Assembly: GCA_022820995.1 (NCBI GenBank)
Contig: JAJEEM010000060.1
Location: 1-64,000 of the forward strand
Direction: 5' to 3'
From: Gemmatimonadota bacterium
Lineage (GTDB): Bacteria > Gemmatimonadota > Gemmatimonadetes > Palauibacterales > Palauibacteraceae
Length of the DNA stretch: 64,000 nt
In this document: piece after piece, positions 50,374-60,707 of the stretch
How the letters are laid out: every line of letters starts with the position of its first letter
Position numbering within the stretch: the stretch's first letter is position 1
Translations under genes and position numbers: made by a program
The notes under the pieces: model-generated
What the model was told of the DNA's origin: nothing
Seen by the model: the letters and a program-made list of their open reading frames with translations, nothing else
Databases searched by the model: none

Positions 50374-51591
50374 ATGAAGATTTCGCGGCGAGTTCGCGGC
50401 ATCCCTGCCGCTCGGTGGCTCTTCCTGGCGATCATCCTGCCCTCGACGATCCTCGCGGGCGCGACGTGGTCCGTCCCGGCCCTGGCCGCGCAGGAGGCGC
50501 GCACGCTTTCCTACGGCGAGCCGGAGGAGGTCGGGATGTCTCGCGCCGTCCTCGAGGGCGCTCTCGGACTGTACCACGAGGCGGTCGAGCGCGGAGACAT
50601 CGTGGGCGCCGTCCTCCTGGTCGCCCGCGAGGGAAAGATCGTCCTCCACGAGGCGGTCGGCATGCGCGACAAGGAGCGCGGGCTGCCGATGGAGCGGAAT
50701 TCGATGTTCCGCATGGCCTCGAACACCAAGCCCGTCGTGGCCACCGCGGTCGCGCAACTCGTCGAAGAGGGCAAGCTCTCCTACGACGACCTCGTCCGGG
50801 AGTACATCCCCGAGTGGGACAACTACCGCGCGGGGTTCATCACGGTCGGACACCTCCTGTCCCACAGCAGCGGGCTCCGGATCCCCACCCTCTTCCTGCA
50901 GCCGCTGGGCGAGAATCCGACGCTGCAGAGCGAGTCCGCCCGCTTCGGCGCGATCGGGGCGGAGGTGACGCCGGGCGAGACGTACTCCTATAACAATCCG
51001 GGCTACAACACGCTCGGCGCCCTGGTCGAGATCGCCTCCGGCCAGTTGCTTGAGGACCGGCTCATGGAGACGGTGTACGGACCGCTCGGGATGGCGGACA
51101 GCTACAATCACTACGCCGCGCACGAGGTGGGCGGGAAGGTGGACCGCATGGGCGCGGTCTACTACCAGCGCGGACCCGACGGGGACTGGATGCCCGGCGG
51201 CACGCCCGGAGGCCCGGTGGCCTTCCCCTTCGCGCGCGCTTCGGGCGGCATGATCTCCTCGGCGTGGGACTATGCGGTGTTCTCGCAGATGTTCCTGAAC
51301 GGCGGCACCTACGATGGGACCGAAATCCTGACGCCGGAATCCGTCGAACTCATGACGTCCCCGAAGATCCACATCGGCGGCGAGGGGGATGAGGCAAGCT
51401 ACTACGGATACGGCTGGCGGCTCGCCGACGGCACGTACGGGCACGGAGGATCGGACGGCACGAACGCGTGGCTCGACCCCGACCGCGAGATCATCGGTAT
51501 CGTGTTCACGCAGACGCCGCGCGGCGACAACCGCGGGACCCGGCTCGAACGTTTCCGCGAACTCGTCAACCTCTCGCTCGAGGGCAATTGA
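50374..51591 (+). CDS. Secreted serine hydrolase, class C beta-lactamase fold
   Basis: 405 aa. Long signal sequence (WLFLAIILPSTILAGATW...LAAQ). Catalytic motifs of the penicillin-binding/beta-lactamase fold: ASNTK with S116 and K119, YSYNNPGYN (Y206-N-N208), and YGHGGSDG in the KTG position. Related enzymes are D-aminopeptidases, esterases and beta-lactamases, so activity cannot be assigned. The 220-base gap before it, shared with the aminotransferase gene, shows nothing else I can support. A few bases downstream begins the convergent end of the ABC operon. Confidence 0.85.
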   Translation: MKISRRVRGIPAARWLFLAIILPSTILAGATWSVPALAAQEARTLSYGEPEEVGMSRAVLEGALGLYHEAVERGDIVGAVLLVAREGKIVLHEAVGMRDKERGLPMERNSMFRMASNTKPVVATAVAQLVEEGKLSYDDLVREYIPEWDNYRAGFITVGHLLSHSSGLRIPTLFLQPLGENPTLQSESARFGAIGAEVTPGETYSYNNPGYNTLGALVEIASGQLLEDRLMETVYGPLGMADSYNHYAAHEVGGKVDRMGAVYYQRGPDGDWMPGGTPGGPVAFPFARASGGMISSAWDYAVFSQMFLNGGTYDGTEILTPESVELMTSPKIHIGGEGDEASYYGYGWRLADGTYGHGGSDGTNAWLDPDREIIGIVFTQTPRGDNRGTRLERFRELVNLSLEGN

Positions 51592-51604
51592 CCGGCAGGA
51601 TCCC

Positions 51605-52414
51605 TCAGGCGGACGCCCGGCGGCGGAGCCATTCGACGGTAAACAGGAGCGCGAGCGCGAACACGATCAGGAAGGTGGCGACCGCGAGGATCGCGGGGCT
51701 GATCTGTTCCCGGATCCCGGCCCACATCTGGCGCGGGATGGTCCGCTGCTCCAACCCGCCCATGAAGAGGACGACGACCACCTCGTCGAACGAGGTCGCG
51801 AAGGCGAACAGGGCTCCCGAGATCACGCCGGGCGCGATCAGCGGCAGCTGTACGGTGCGGAAGGTGCGCACGGGCCCGGCGCCGAGACTGGCGGCGGCCC
51901 GCGTCAGGTTGCGGTCGAAGGCCGACAGCGTGGCGACCACCGTGATCACGACGAAGGGCAGGCCCAGCGTCGCGTGGGCCAGGATCAGCCCCAGGTGCGT
52001 CTGGGCCAGTCCGAGGCTGGTGTAGAAGAAGAACATCCCCGCCGCGGCGATGATGACCGGCGTGACCATGGGCGAGATCAGGAGGCCGGTGATGAAGCGG
52101 CGCGCCGGCATGGCGGGACTCGACAGCCCGAGCGCGGCCAGCGTCCCGAGCGCCGTCGCGAGCAGGGTGGCGGAGACGCCGATCACCAGACTGTTCACGA
52201 GGCCGCGCGTCCACGCCTCGTTCTCCACGATCTCGCGGTACCACCGCAGCGACCACGCCTCGGGATCGAGGCGGAGCATGCCCTCGGTGAAGGTGAAATA
52301 GGGCTCCGCGTTGAAGCTGAGCGGCACGATCACGATGATCGGCGCCACGAGAAAGATGAAGACGCAGGTGCAGAAGGCGAGATAGCCGATGCGGCCGACG
52401 CGGGCTCCGATCAC
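51605..52414 (-). CDS. potC: ABC transporter permease, PotC-like
   Basis: 269 aa, about six membrane helices. The EAA loop is DRNLTRAAASLGAGPVRTFRTVQLPLIAPGVISGALFAFATSFDEVVV, where the glycine after the alanines and the conserved leucine contact the ATPase. This and the segment order fit the PotC/spermidine-putrescine group. It is the last gene of a five-gene operon (ATPase, two binding proteins, two permeases), 16 bases after the PotB-like gene. The symbol is by family resemblance; the substrate has not been shown. Confidence 0.85.
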   Translation of the reverse strand: MIGARVGRIGYLAFCTCVFIFLVAPIIVIVPLSFNAEPYFTFTEGMLRLDPEAWSLRWYREIVENEAWTRGLVNSLVIGVSATLLATALGTLAALGLSSPAMPARRFITGLLISPMVTPVIIAAAGMFFFYTSLGLAQTHLGLILAHATLGLPFVVITVVATLSAFDRNLTRAAASLGAGPVRTFRTVQLPLIAPGVISGALFAFATSFDEVVVVLFMGGLEQRTIPRQMWAGIREQISPAILAVATFLIVFALALLFTVEWLRRRASA

Positions 52415-52430
52415 GGTCGTTCGCCCCCGC

Positions 52431-53657
52431 TCAGCCGAGGCTCATGCGCTCGACGCCCACCAGCCGGTCGTAGAGCAGGTAGAGGACGAGCACGCCCACC
52501 AGCAGAAGCGCGCCGAGTGCCGCCGCGAGCCCCCAGTTCAGCGACGTCTGCATGTGGTAGGCCACCATGTTCGAGATCAGCTGACCGCTGCTCCCGCCCA
52601 CGAGCGCCGGCGTGATGTAGTAGCCGATCGCGAGGATGAAGACGAGGAGCGACCCCGCGCCGACGCCGGGCAGAGTCTGCGGCCAGTAGACGCGGCGGAA
52701 AGCCTGGGCGGGCGTCGCCCCCATCGAGGCGGCGGCCCGCATGTGCAGGGGCGGAATCGACCGCATGACCGAGTACAGCGGCAGCACCATGAAGGGCAGC
52801 AGGACGTGGGTCATGGCCACGAGCGTGCCCGTCATGTTGTAGACCATGGAGAGCCGGCCGTCGTCCCCGACGAGTCCGATCGCTACCAGGAGGTCGTTGA
52901 CCACGCCCTGCGTCTGGAGGAGGACGATCCACGAGGTCGTCCGCACGAGGAGCGAAGTCCAGAAGGGAACGAGGACGAGAGCGAGCAGGAGGCCGGCCCG
53001 GCGCGGCCGCGCGTGCGCGATGAGATGCGCGATCGGATAGCCGAGGATCAGGCAGAAGACCGTGATGGCCAGGCTCACGAGCAGCGTGCGCCACAGGAGC
53101 GGCAGGTAGATGCGCCGCTCCTCCGGCTGCCGCGCGACGGAACCGTCCGCCAGCCGCTGCATGTCCAGCGCGTTGAGGTAGTGGCGGGCCGTGATGCGCT
53201 CGCCGGCCGCGCGGATCGCGTGCCAGGTGCCCGGCTCGACCCAGGCGGAATCGATGGCGGCCATCGCCTCTCGCCACGGACCCTCCGCCACCTCGCGCAG
53301 ATCCCGGCCGGTCCGCGTGAACACGCCGCGCAGCCCGCTCTGGAGCCGGTTTGCCCGGCTGGCCACCTGTCCCAGCGTCCTCGCCTCACGCGCGGCGCCG
53401 ATCTCCCGGGCGGCCGCCTCGTACGCCGCCTCCGCTGGGAGCCCTTCGCCGTCCCAATCGCGCAGCGCCGTGAGCGTCGCGGGCAGGGCGTCCGCGACGA
53501 CCGGATCGTAGACGCTCCTCACGAGCATCGTCCCCAGCGGCGCCAGGAAAGTGACGCCCAGGAAGATCAGGAGCGGCAGAACGAGCCCCATCGCCCGAAG
53601 CCGGTCCCGGCGGCCCGGACCGACCTTCGCGACCCTGCCTCGCCGGCGTGCCGTCAT
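52431..53657 (-). CDS. potB: ABC transporter permease, PotB-like
   Basis: 408 aa. Longer than typical E. coli PotB because of a soluble insert (about residues 55-190, including RTLGQVASRANRLQSGLRG), which I recall as common in several PotB relatives. About six membrane helices follow, with the EAA-type loop MRAAASMGATPAQAFRRVYWPQTLPGVGAG. Partner of the PotC-like protein in one heterodimeric channel. It lies 12 bases downstream of the second binding protein gene. Confidence 0.85.
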   Translation of the reverse strand: MTARRRGRVAKVGPGRRDRLRAMGLVLPLLIFLGVTFLAPLGTMLVRSVYDPVVADALPATLTALRDWDGEGLPAEAAYEAAAREIGAAREARTLGQVASRANRLQSGLRGVFTRTGRDLREVAEGPWREAMAAIDSAWVEPGTWHAIRAAGERITARHYLNALDMQRLADGSVARQPEERRIYLPLLWRTLLVSLAITVFCLILGYPIAHLIAHARPRRAGLLLALVLVPFWTSLLVRTTSWIVLLQTQGVVNDLLVAIGLVGDDGRLSMVYNMTGTLVAMTHVLLPFMVLPLYSVMRSIPPLHMRAAASMGATPAQAFRRVYWPQTLPGVGAGSLLVFILAIGYYITPALVGGSSGQLISNMVAYHMQTSLNWGLAAALGALLLVGVLVLYLLYDRLVGVERMSLG

Positions 53658-53669
53658 CCGATCATCCCG

Positions 53670-54776
53670 TCAGCGCGCCAGCCAGGCGCTGAAACGCTCG
53701 TTCAGCTCATCCTGGTTGTCGACCCACCAGGTCCAGTCCCTCCGCAGCGCGCGCGCCATGTTGGGCGGATGCGTGGGCAGGTGCGGGCCCATCTCCACGC
53801 CGGTCTCCAGGTGAGTTGTGATCAGCGGCCCGGCCGACTCCCGCGCGGGACCGTACGAGATCCTCCGGCCGAGATCGGCGAGCGCATCCGCGGTGCTCGC
53901 GAAGCTCACGAGCCGCATCGCTTCGTCCAGCCTCGGCGTGCCCGCGACGATGGCCAGCTGGTTGATGTCCAGGAGCTGCCCGTCCCAGACGATGACGAAG
54001 GACTGTCCCTCGAGCACCTGCGCGTTGAAGATGCGGCCGTTGTAGGCCGTGCTCATCACGACCTCGCCGTCGGCCAGCATCTGCGGCGGCTGGGCTCCCG
54101 CCTCCCACCAGACGACCTGGTCCTTGATCGTATCCAGCTTGTCGAAGGCGCGACCCAGCCCCTCGGGCGTGCTCAGAACGGCGTACACGTCCTCGGCCGG
54201 CACCCCGTCCGCCAGGAGGGCGAATTCGAGGTTGGCCATGGGCACGCGGCGCATCCCGCGGCGCCCGGGGAACTTCTCGAGATCGAAGAAGTCCGCGATC
54301 GTCTCCGGCCGGGCGCCGGGGAAGCGGTTGGCGTCGTAGGCGTAGATCGTGGACCAGACGACGTTCCCCACCCCGCAGTCGGAGAGGGTGCCGGAGATGA
54401 AATCCTCCTCGGCGGGCGTCCCATCGGGCGCTGGGGGAAGCGCCGCCGCATCGACGTACTCGAGCAGGCCCTCGTCGCAGGCGAGCGTGACGTCCGAGGC
54501 GTTGAGGTCCACGACGTCCCAGTAAACGTTGCCCACTTCGACCTGGGCCCGGATCTGCGCCAGACCGCCGTTGAAGTCCTCGACGTCCACCCGGATGCCG
54601 GTGGCCGCGGCGAACGGCTCGTACCACGCCTCGGTGCTCGCCTTCTGATACGAGCCCCCGTAGGAGACGGCCGTGATCGACTGGGCCGCGGCCTGCCCGG
54701 CGAAACACGTCGCGAGCAGGGCCATGGACGCCGACGCTCGCACTGCCGGGGAGGTCGTCGCCCGGTCAGTTCGCAC
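53670..54776 (-). CDS. Extracellular solute-binding protein, PotD-like, copy 2
   Basis: 368 aa from GTG 54776, overlapping the first binding protein gene by 11 bases. Signal MALLATCFAGQAAAQ. The mature protein begins SITAVSYGGSYQKASTEAWYEPF, and contains DVVDLNASDVTLACDEGLLEY, WWEAGAQPPQMLADGEVVMSTAYNGRIFNAQVLEG and a C-terminal MGPHLPTHPPNMARAL. It is strongly similar to the gene immediately upstream, so this operon has two binding proteins for one channel. The ligand is a small amine or related compound by family. Confidence 0.85.
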   Translation of the reverse strand: MRTDRATTSPAVRASASMALLATCFAGQAAAQSITAVSYGGSYQKASTEAWYEPFAAATGIRVDVEDFNGGLAQIRAQVEVGNVYWDVVDLNASDVTLACDEGLLEYVDAAALPPAPDGTPAEEDFISGTLSDCGVGNVVWSTIYAYDANRFPGARPETIADFFDLEKFPGRRGMRRVPMANLEFALLADGVPAEDVYAVLSTPEGLGRAFDKLDTIKDQVVWWEAGAQPPQMLADGEVVMSTAYNGRIFNAQVLEGQSFVIVWDGQLLDINQLAIVAGTPRLDEAMRLVSFASTADALADLGRRISYGPARESAGPLITTHLETGVEMGPHLPTHPPNMARALRRDWTWWVDNQDELNERFSAWLAR

Positions 54777-55886
54777 GGGTCAGCCAGGCGCTGAAGCGCT
54801 CGTTCAGCGCGTCCTGATTGTCCACCCAGAACTCCCAGTCGTTGCGCAGGGCGCGCGCGGCGTTTTCGGGGCTGGTGGGCATGTGGGGGGCCATTTCGAC
54901 GCCGGTCGCCAGGTGCGTGGTGACGAGCGGTTCGCCCGACCGCCGGGCCGGACCGTAGGAGATCCGGCGCGCGACCGCCGCCAGCGACTCGCCCGTCGTC
55001 GCGAAGCGCAGGAAGCGGAGCGCATCCTCCAGTCGCGGCGTCCCCGCCACGATGCTCAACTGGCCGTAGTCGAGCAGCTGGCCGTCCCACACGATCGTGA
55101 ACGGCTGCTCCTCGAGCACCTGCGCGTTGAAGATGCGGCCGTTGTAGGCGGTGCTCATCACGACTTCGCCGTCCGCCAGCATCTGCGGCGGCTGGGCGCC
55201 CGCCTCCCACCAGACGACCTGGTCCGAGATCGTGTCCAGCTTTTCGAAGGCCCGGTCCAGCCCCTCCGGCGTGCGCAGCACGGCATAGACCTCGTCGAGG
55301 GGCACGCCATCGGCGATGAGGGCGAACTCGAGGTTGACCTGCGGCACGCGACGCATGCCGCGGCGTCCGGGAAACCTCTCCAGGTCGAAGAAATCCGCCA
55401 TCGTCGCAGGCTTCTCATCGGGGAAGAGGTCGGCGTTGTACGCGTAAACCGTGGAATAGAACAGCATCCCGGCCCCGCACGGCCCCTGCATCTCCGCATA
55501 AAAATCATCCCTCGCGGGCGTCCCATCCGGGGCGGGCGGCAGCATGTCGATGTCGATCGGTTCCAGAAGGCCCTCGTCGCAGCCCCGCATCGCATCGGCC
55601 ATTTCGAGGTCGACGACGTCCCAGTGGACCGCGCCGACATCGACCTGCGCCCGTATCTGGGCCAAACCGCCGTTGTAGTCCTCCATCTTCACGCGAATCC
55701 CGGTCTCCTCGGTGAACGGCACCTGGATGCCCCCCTGATACGCCCGGCCGTAGGAGCCTCCCCAGGAAACGGCGGTGATCGCCGGACCCTCCGGGGCCTG
55801 GGGTCCGCAACCGAGCGTGAACGCCGCTGCGGCCGCGAGGACGATGAGCGCCGCATCGCGCGACGTGTGGATGGCGGATCTCCTCT

Positions 55887-55890
<4 letters not shown>
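54766..55890 (-). CDS. Extracellular solute-binding protein, PotD-like, copy 1
   Basis: 374 aa. The ATG at 55890 overlaps the stop of the ATPase gene (ATGA). The signal has a lipobox (AAAAFTLGC), so it is a lipoprotein, unlike copy 2. It shares WWEAGAQPPQMLADGEVVMS, AYNGRIFNAQVLEE and the C-terminal FWVDNQDALNERFSAWL with the downstream copy. Differences include MADAMRGCDEGLLEPIDI where copy 2 has a different ligand-pocket segment. The longer open frame to 56226 lies antisense to nothing and in the ATPase gene; it is a shadow. Confidence 0.85.
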
Positions 55891-57026
<1,136 letters not shown>

Positions 57027-57157
57027 CTGGCGATTCTGCCTTGTTCTTCGGAATATGGAATGGTGATCGGCCCCCGGTCGGGGTGGATCAACTTGAAGCC
57101 GGCGGCGCCAATCCGCGAGTGTATGCGCTGCGGCTGCTTTTGAGCGCAGGAGGTACC

Positions 57158-58201
57158 ATGAAGATCAGGAATCGGACGGCGGGACGGGTCACGTGGGCGG
57201 CCTGCCTGCTCGTGCCCGTAGCCGGGCTCGCGATTGCGGCCGGAGGAGAGCCGGGCGCGAAGATGGACTCGGCCTCCGCCGCTCAGGCGCTCGTCGCCCT
57301 GCTCGACGAGGCGGGGCGGGAGAAGGCGCTCTTCTCCCTCGAGGACGAGGAGCGTTTCAACTGGCACTTCGTCCCGAGGTCGCGGAACGGACTGCCGCTC
57401 GCCGACATGACGACGGAGCAGCGCGGCGCCGCCCACGACCTCCTTCAGGCAGCCATGAGCAGCCAGGGCTTCCTGAAGGCGAGCGCGATCATCGAACTGG
57501 AGCGAATCCTCGGACTCCTGGAAGGGCGGCCCGAGCGCCGGGACCCGGAGAACTACTATGTCGCGATCTTCGGCGACCCGTCGTCGGAAGGGCCGTGGGC
57601 GTGGCGGTTCGAGGGACATCACCTCTCCCTCAACTTCTCATCGCCTTCGGGCCTGCTCACGGTGACGAGCCCGGCGTTCATGGGCGCGAATCCGGCCCGC
57701 GTGCCATCGGGTCCGAAGGCGGGCTGGAGGCCGCTGGGGCGGGAGGAGGACCTGGCCCGGACGCTGATGCGGAGCTTCACGGCGGACCAGCGCGAGCGGG
57801 CGACCATCGCCGCCGAGGCCCCCAGCGACATCCTCACCGGGAACGACCGCGAGGCGCGGCTCGACGCGTTCGAGGGCCTCGCCGCCGACGCCATGACCGC
57901 GGAGCAGCGTGCGATCCTGTTCGAGATCGTGCACGAATACGTCGGGAACACGACGACGGATTTCGACTGGATGGTGCGGGTCCAGAACGAGATGCCGGCG
58001 AGCGACATCCATTTCGCCTGGGCCGGGTCTCTCGATCCCGGCGAGGGACACTACTACCGGGTCCATGCCCCGGCCTTCCTCATCGAGTACGACAACACGC
58101 AGAACGACGCGAACCACGTCCACTCGGTGTGGCGGGACCTGGAGAACGACTTCGGGGGCGACGCGCTGGCGCGCCACTACGAGGAGTCCGACCACCACTA
58201 G
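57158..58201 (+). CDS. DUF3500 domain protein, secreted
   Basis: About 347 aa. ATG 57158 with AGGAGGT upstream opens a signal peptide (VTWAACLLVPVAGLAIA). The DUF3500 pattern is complete: LADMTTEQRGAAHDLL, RRDPENYYVAIFGDPS, WAWRFEGHHLSLNF, SPAFMGANPARV, REEDLARTLMRSF and APSDILTGNDREA. Then FAWAGSLDPGEGHYYRVHAPAFLIEYDN follows. The conserved histidines and aspartates suggest a metal site, but no function is established for the family. Divergent from the ABC operon and convergent with the fusion gene at 58259-60676. Confidence 0.88.
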   Translation: MKIRNRTAGRVTWAACLLVPVAGLAIAAGGEPGAKMDSASAAQALVALLDEAGREKALFSLEDEERFNWHFVPRSRNGLPLADMTTEQRGAAHDLLQAAMSSQGFLKASAIIELERILGLLEGRPERRDPENYYVAIFGDPSSEGPWAWRFEGHHLSLNFSSPSGLLTVTSPAFMGANPARVPSGPKAGWRPLGREEDLARTLMRSFTADQRERATIAAEAPSDILTGNDREARLDAFEGLAADAMTAEQRAILFEIVHEYVGNTTTDFDWMVRVQNEMPASDIHFAWAGSLDPGEGHYYRVHAPAFLIEYDNTQNDANHVHSVWRDLENDFGGDALARHYEESDHH

Positions 58202-58258
58202 CGGCGGGCGGGTGGCGACGCGGATCCGGCGCGTTCGCGAGGCGCCGGAATCCCGTCG

Positions 58259-60676
58259 CTATCGGCCGATGAGTCTCAGGAAGCGGGGATCCTCGCGCAC
58301 GCGCTCGAAGTCGCCCGCATCCGGTAGCGTGCGCCGTCGTCCGGGATTGAGTTCCACCGCCCGCTCCAGGGCCTCGAAGGCGGCGTCTTCGCTTCCGCTG
58401 TCGAGCAGGAGCGCGGCCAGCGTGACCCACGCGTTGTCGTTCTCCGGCGACCTGGCCGAGGCTTCGCGCGCCACCGCCACGGCGCCCTGCAGATCGCCGT
58501 CCCGCCTCATCCGCGAGGCTTCGCGCAGCATCTGACCCGAACGGTACATGTCGAGGACCCGGCGCAGTTCGACGAGCGGTTCGTCGTGGTCGTCCACCCG
58601 GATGTCGACGACGCGGTCGCTGTAGCCGCCGTTGACCCGCGGGGCCACGACGAGGATCGCGCCGGACTGCATGCCGCGCGCGTCGCCGCCGGCCGCCTGC
58701 GCGGCGTCGAGGGCGTCCATGAGCCGTTCCGCCAGCGGGCCGGTGGACGACTCGAACGAGGCCGCCATCGCATCGACGACCTCGGGTCCCGTGAGGATGT
58801 TCCCCTGCGCGCAGTAGTCCACGCCGCACCGGTGGCCCTTCCAGTCGCTCGCGCCGGTGCCGGTCCAGGCGGCCGTCCGTCCCTGCTGGTCGAGGATCGC
58901 GACCTGGCGCCGATCCCGGCCCTCGTCGCTCCCCACCATCATCTCGAGGGCCTCCTCGGGCGAGTACCCGGCCTGGAGGAGCTGGATGCCGATCGCCCCG
59001 TACATGGGGTTCGCCGCGGCCTGGTGGGCGATGATCACGAGTCCGCCCTTCGCGTGCATCGCGCGGTTTCCCGCCCCGAACGCCTTCGACTGCACGCCCA
59101 TCCCCAGTTCGCCGGTCGCGGGATCGCGTCCGATGATCGAGTAGGTCCCGAGGTAGTTCGGGTCGAAGAGGTCGGCCTCTTCGCTGTTCCCGGATGTCGG
59201 GACCATGCGCGGCTCGGGGACCGCCTCGGGCGACGCCCAGGCGCCTCCCAGCGCCCGGTGGACGGCCAGCCTCGCCAGGGCCAGATCCCGTGTCGCACCC
59301 GCCAGCGCCGCCTCGACGTTCAGGAGCGTGCGCAGGGCGTCGAGATAGTCGGTGTAGCCCACGACGCCCGACTCGTACCGCTGCGACTGCAGCTCCATCG
59401 TAGCCAGCGCCTCGTCGCGCTGGGAAGCGAGGAACGCGTGCCGCCGGGTCTCGTTCTCGAAACCGGCGAGCGTGGTTTCGACTTCGTTCACCGCCGTCAC
59501 CACCGTCCGTCCGTACACGGCTGCCGCCTCATCGAAGAGGCCCTCGGCAAGCGCGAGATTATTCCGGAGCCGACCCGCCTGGAAGAGGGGCGCGGTGAGG
59601 TTCGTGATCAGATTCGTGAACCATTGCTGCGCGTTGAAGAGTTCGCCCGCGTCCGCGCTTGCCAGCCCGATGGAACCGGATAGCGAGAGCGACGGAAGCA
59701 GTTGCGCCCGGCGCGCGCCGATGCTGTAGCGGGCCGCGTCGAGCCGCTGGCCCGCCGCCCTTACGTCGGGCCGCTGCAACAGGAGGTCCGCCGGAACGCC
59801 GGCGGGAACGGGATCCGCCGCCAGCTGCGGCGCGAGGGAGTCGGGCAGAATCGCCTCGACATCCTCCCGATAGCCGCCCAGAAGAACGGCCAGGCGAGCT
59901 TCGGCGCTTGTGAGCTGCGTCTCGAGTTGCGGCAGCCCCGCCTGCGTGTTCCTGAGGTCCTGGCGCACCTGGGACAGCGTCCACGAATCGATCAGGCCGC
60001 GATCGTAGCTCGTCGAAGCCAGCGACTCGCGTTCAAGCAGCACGCCCACTGCCTCGCGGGCCAGTTCGGTCTGCCGCCGCAGGCTGACGATGTCGAAGTA
60101 CGTCGTGATGGTCTCGGCCAGGATGCCGATCCGCGCCGCATGGAAATCCGATTCCGAGGCCAGATACTCCGACCCCGCGGCTCGCGCGTCGTTGCGGGCG
60201 CGTCCCCAGAAGTCCAGCTCGTAGGCGAAATCCGCGCTGACGGAATACGTCGTCAGGTCGATTCTGTCCGGGAACACGAAACCGGCGATCGAATCCCCCG
60301 GACCGCCCAGCCCGAGGGCTTGAATCTGCGCGCCGATGCCGGCGTCCGTCGGCGTGTCGGTGTCGGCGACGGTTCCGCTCGCCCCCACGCTCGGGAAGAG
60401 GTCGGCCCGCGCGATGCGCGCCCTCGCGCGGGCCTGCCGGACGCGCGCAACGCCCGCGGCGAGGTCGAAGTTGGAGCCGAGCACGGAATCGACGACGGCG
60501 TCGAGCACCGGATCCCGGAACGTCGTCCACCACTCCAGCGGCTCGTACGCTCCCGGTTGCAGCCGGGCCGTGAAATCGTCCGGCATCTCCGCCACCGGCT
60601 CCGGCAGCGACGGCCCCGGAGCCAGGGAACAGGCGGAGAGAAGCATGAGCGGGGCGGCCCGCATCAATTTCCTCAC
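58259..60676 (-). CDS. Fusion: NodT-type outer membrane factor, DUF1028 domain and TPR
   Basis: About 805 aa. GTG 60676 has GGGAG 6 nt upstream and gives a lipoprotein signal MRKLMRAAPLMLLSAC; ATG 60700 and ATG 60664 are alternatives. Residues to about 478 are a NodT/TolC-type outer membrane lipoprotein: WWTTFRDPVLDAVVDSVL, AYELDFWGRARN, LLLQRPDVRAAGQRLDAARYSIG, and ALGGAW at the usual end. After a 30-residue linker comes DUF1028: TYSIIGRDPATGELGMGVQSK, QLLQAGYSPEEAL, GGDARGMQSGAILVV, DIRVDDHDEPLVEL. The last 85 residues hold TPR-like helices. The outer membrane factor normally joins an RND or ABC pump; none is adjacent. Confidence 0.85.
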   Translation of the reverse strand: MRKLMRAAPLMLLSACSLAPGPSLPEPVAEMPDDFTARLQPGAYEPLEWWTTFRDPVLDAVVDSVLGSNFDLAAGVARVRQARARARIARADLFPSVGASGTVADTDTPTDAGIGAQIQALGLGGPGDSIAGFVFPDRIDLTTYSVSADFAYELDFWGRARNDARAAGSEYLASESDFHAARIGILAETITTYFDIVSLRRQTELAREAVGVLLERESLASTSYDRGLIDSWTLSQVRQDLRNTQAGLPQLETQLTSAEARLAVLLGGYREDVEAILPDSLAPQLAADPVPAGVPADLLLQRPDVRAAGQRLDAARYSIGARRAQLLPSLSLSGSIGLASADAGELFNAQQWFTNLITNLTAPLFQAGRLRNNLALAEGLFDEAAAVYGRTVVTAVNEVETTLAGFENETRRHAFLASQRDEALATMELQSQRYESGVVGYTDYLDALRTLLNVEAALAGATRDLALARLAVHRALGGAWASPEAVPEPRMVPTSGNSEEADLFDPNYLGTYSIIGRDPATGELGMGVQSKAFGAGNRAMHAKGGLVIIAHQAAANPMYGAIGIQLLQAGYSPEEALEMMVGSDEGRDRRQVAILDQQGRTAAWTGTGASDWKGHRCGVDYCAQGNILTGPEVVDAMAASFESSTGPLAERLMDALDAAQAAGGDARGMQSGAILVVAPRVNGGYSDRVVDIRVDDHDEPLVELRRVLDMYRSGQMLREASRMRRDGDLQGAVAVAREASARSPENDNAWVTLAALLLDSGSEDAAFEALERAVELNPGRRRTLPDAGDFERVREDPRFLRLIGR

Positions 60677-60707
60677 ACGCGGTACTCCCGTGCGCGCCAT
60701 CGCGTAC

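Noticed and set aside
60700-60700. ATG 60700 as start of the NodT-DUF1028 fusion
   Set aside because: No ribosome binding site was seen there, while GTG 60676 has GGGAG at good spacing and still leaves a lipoprotein signal. It stays a possible alternative.
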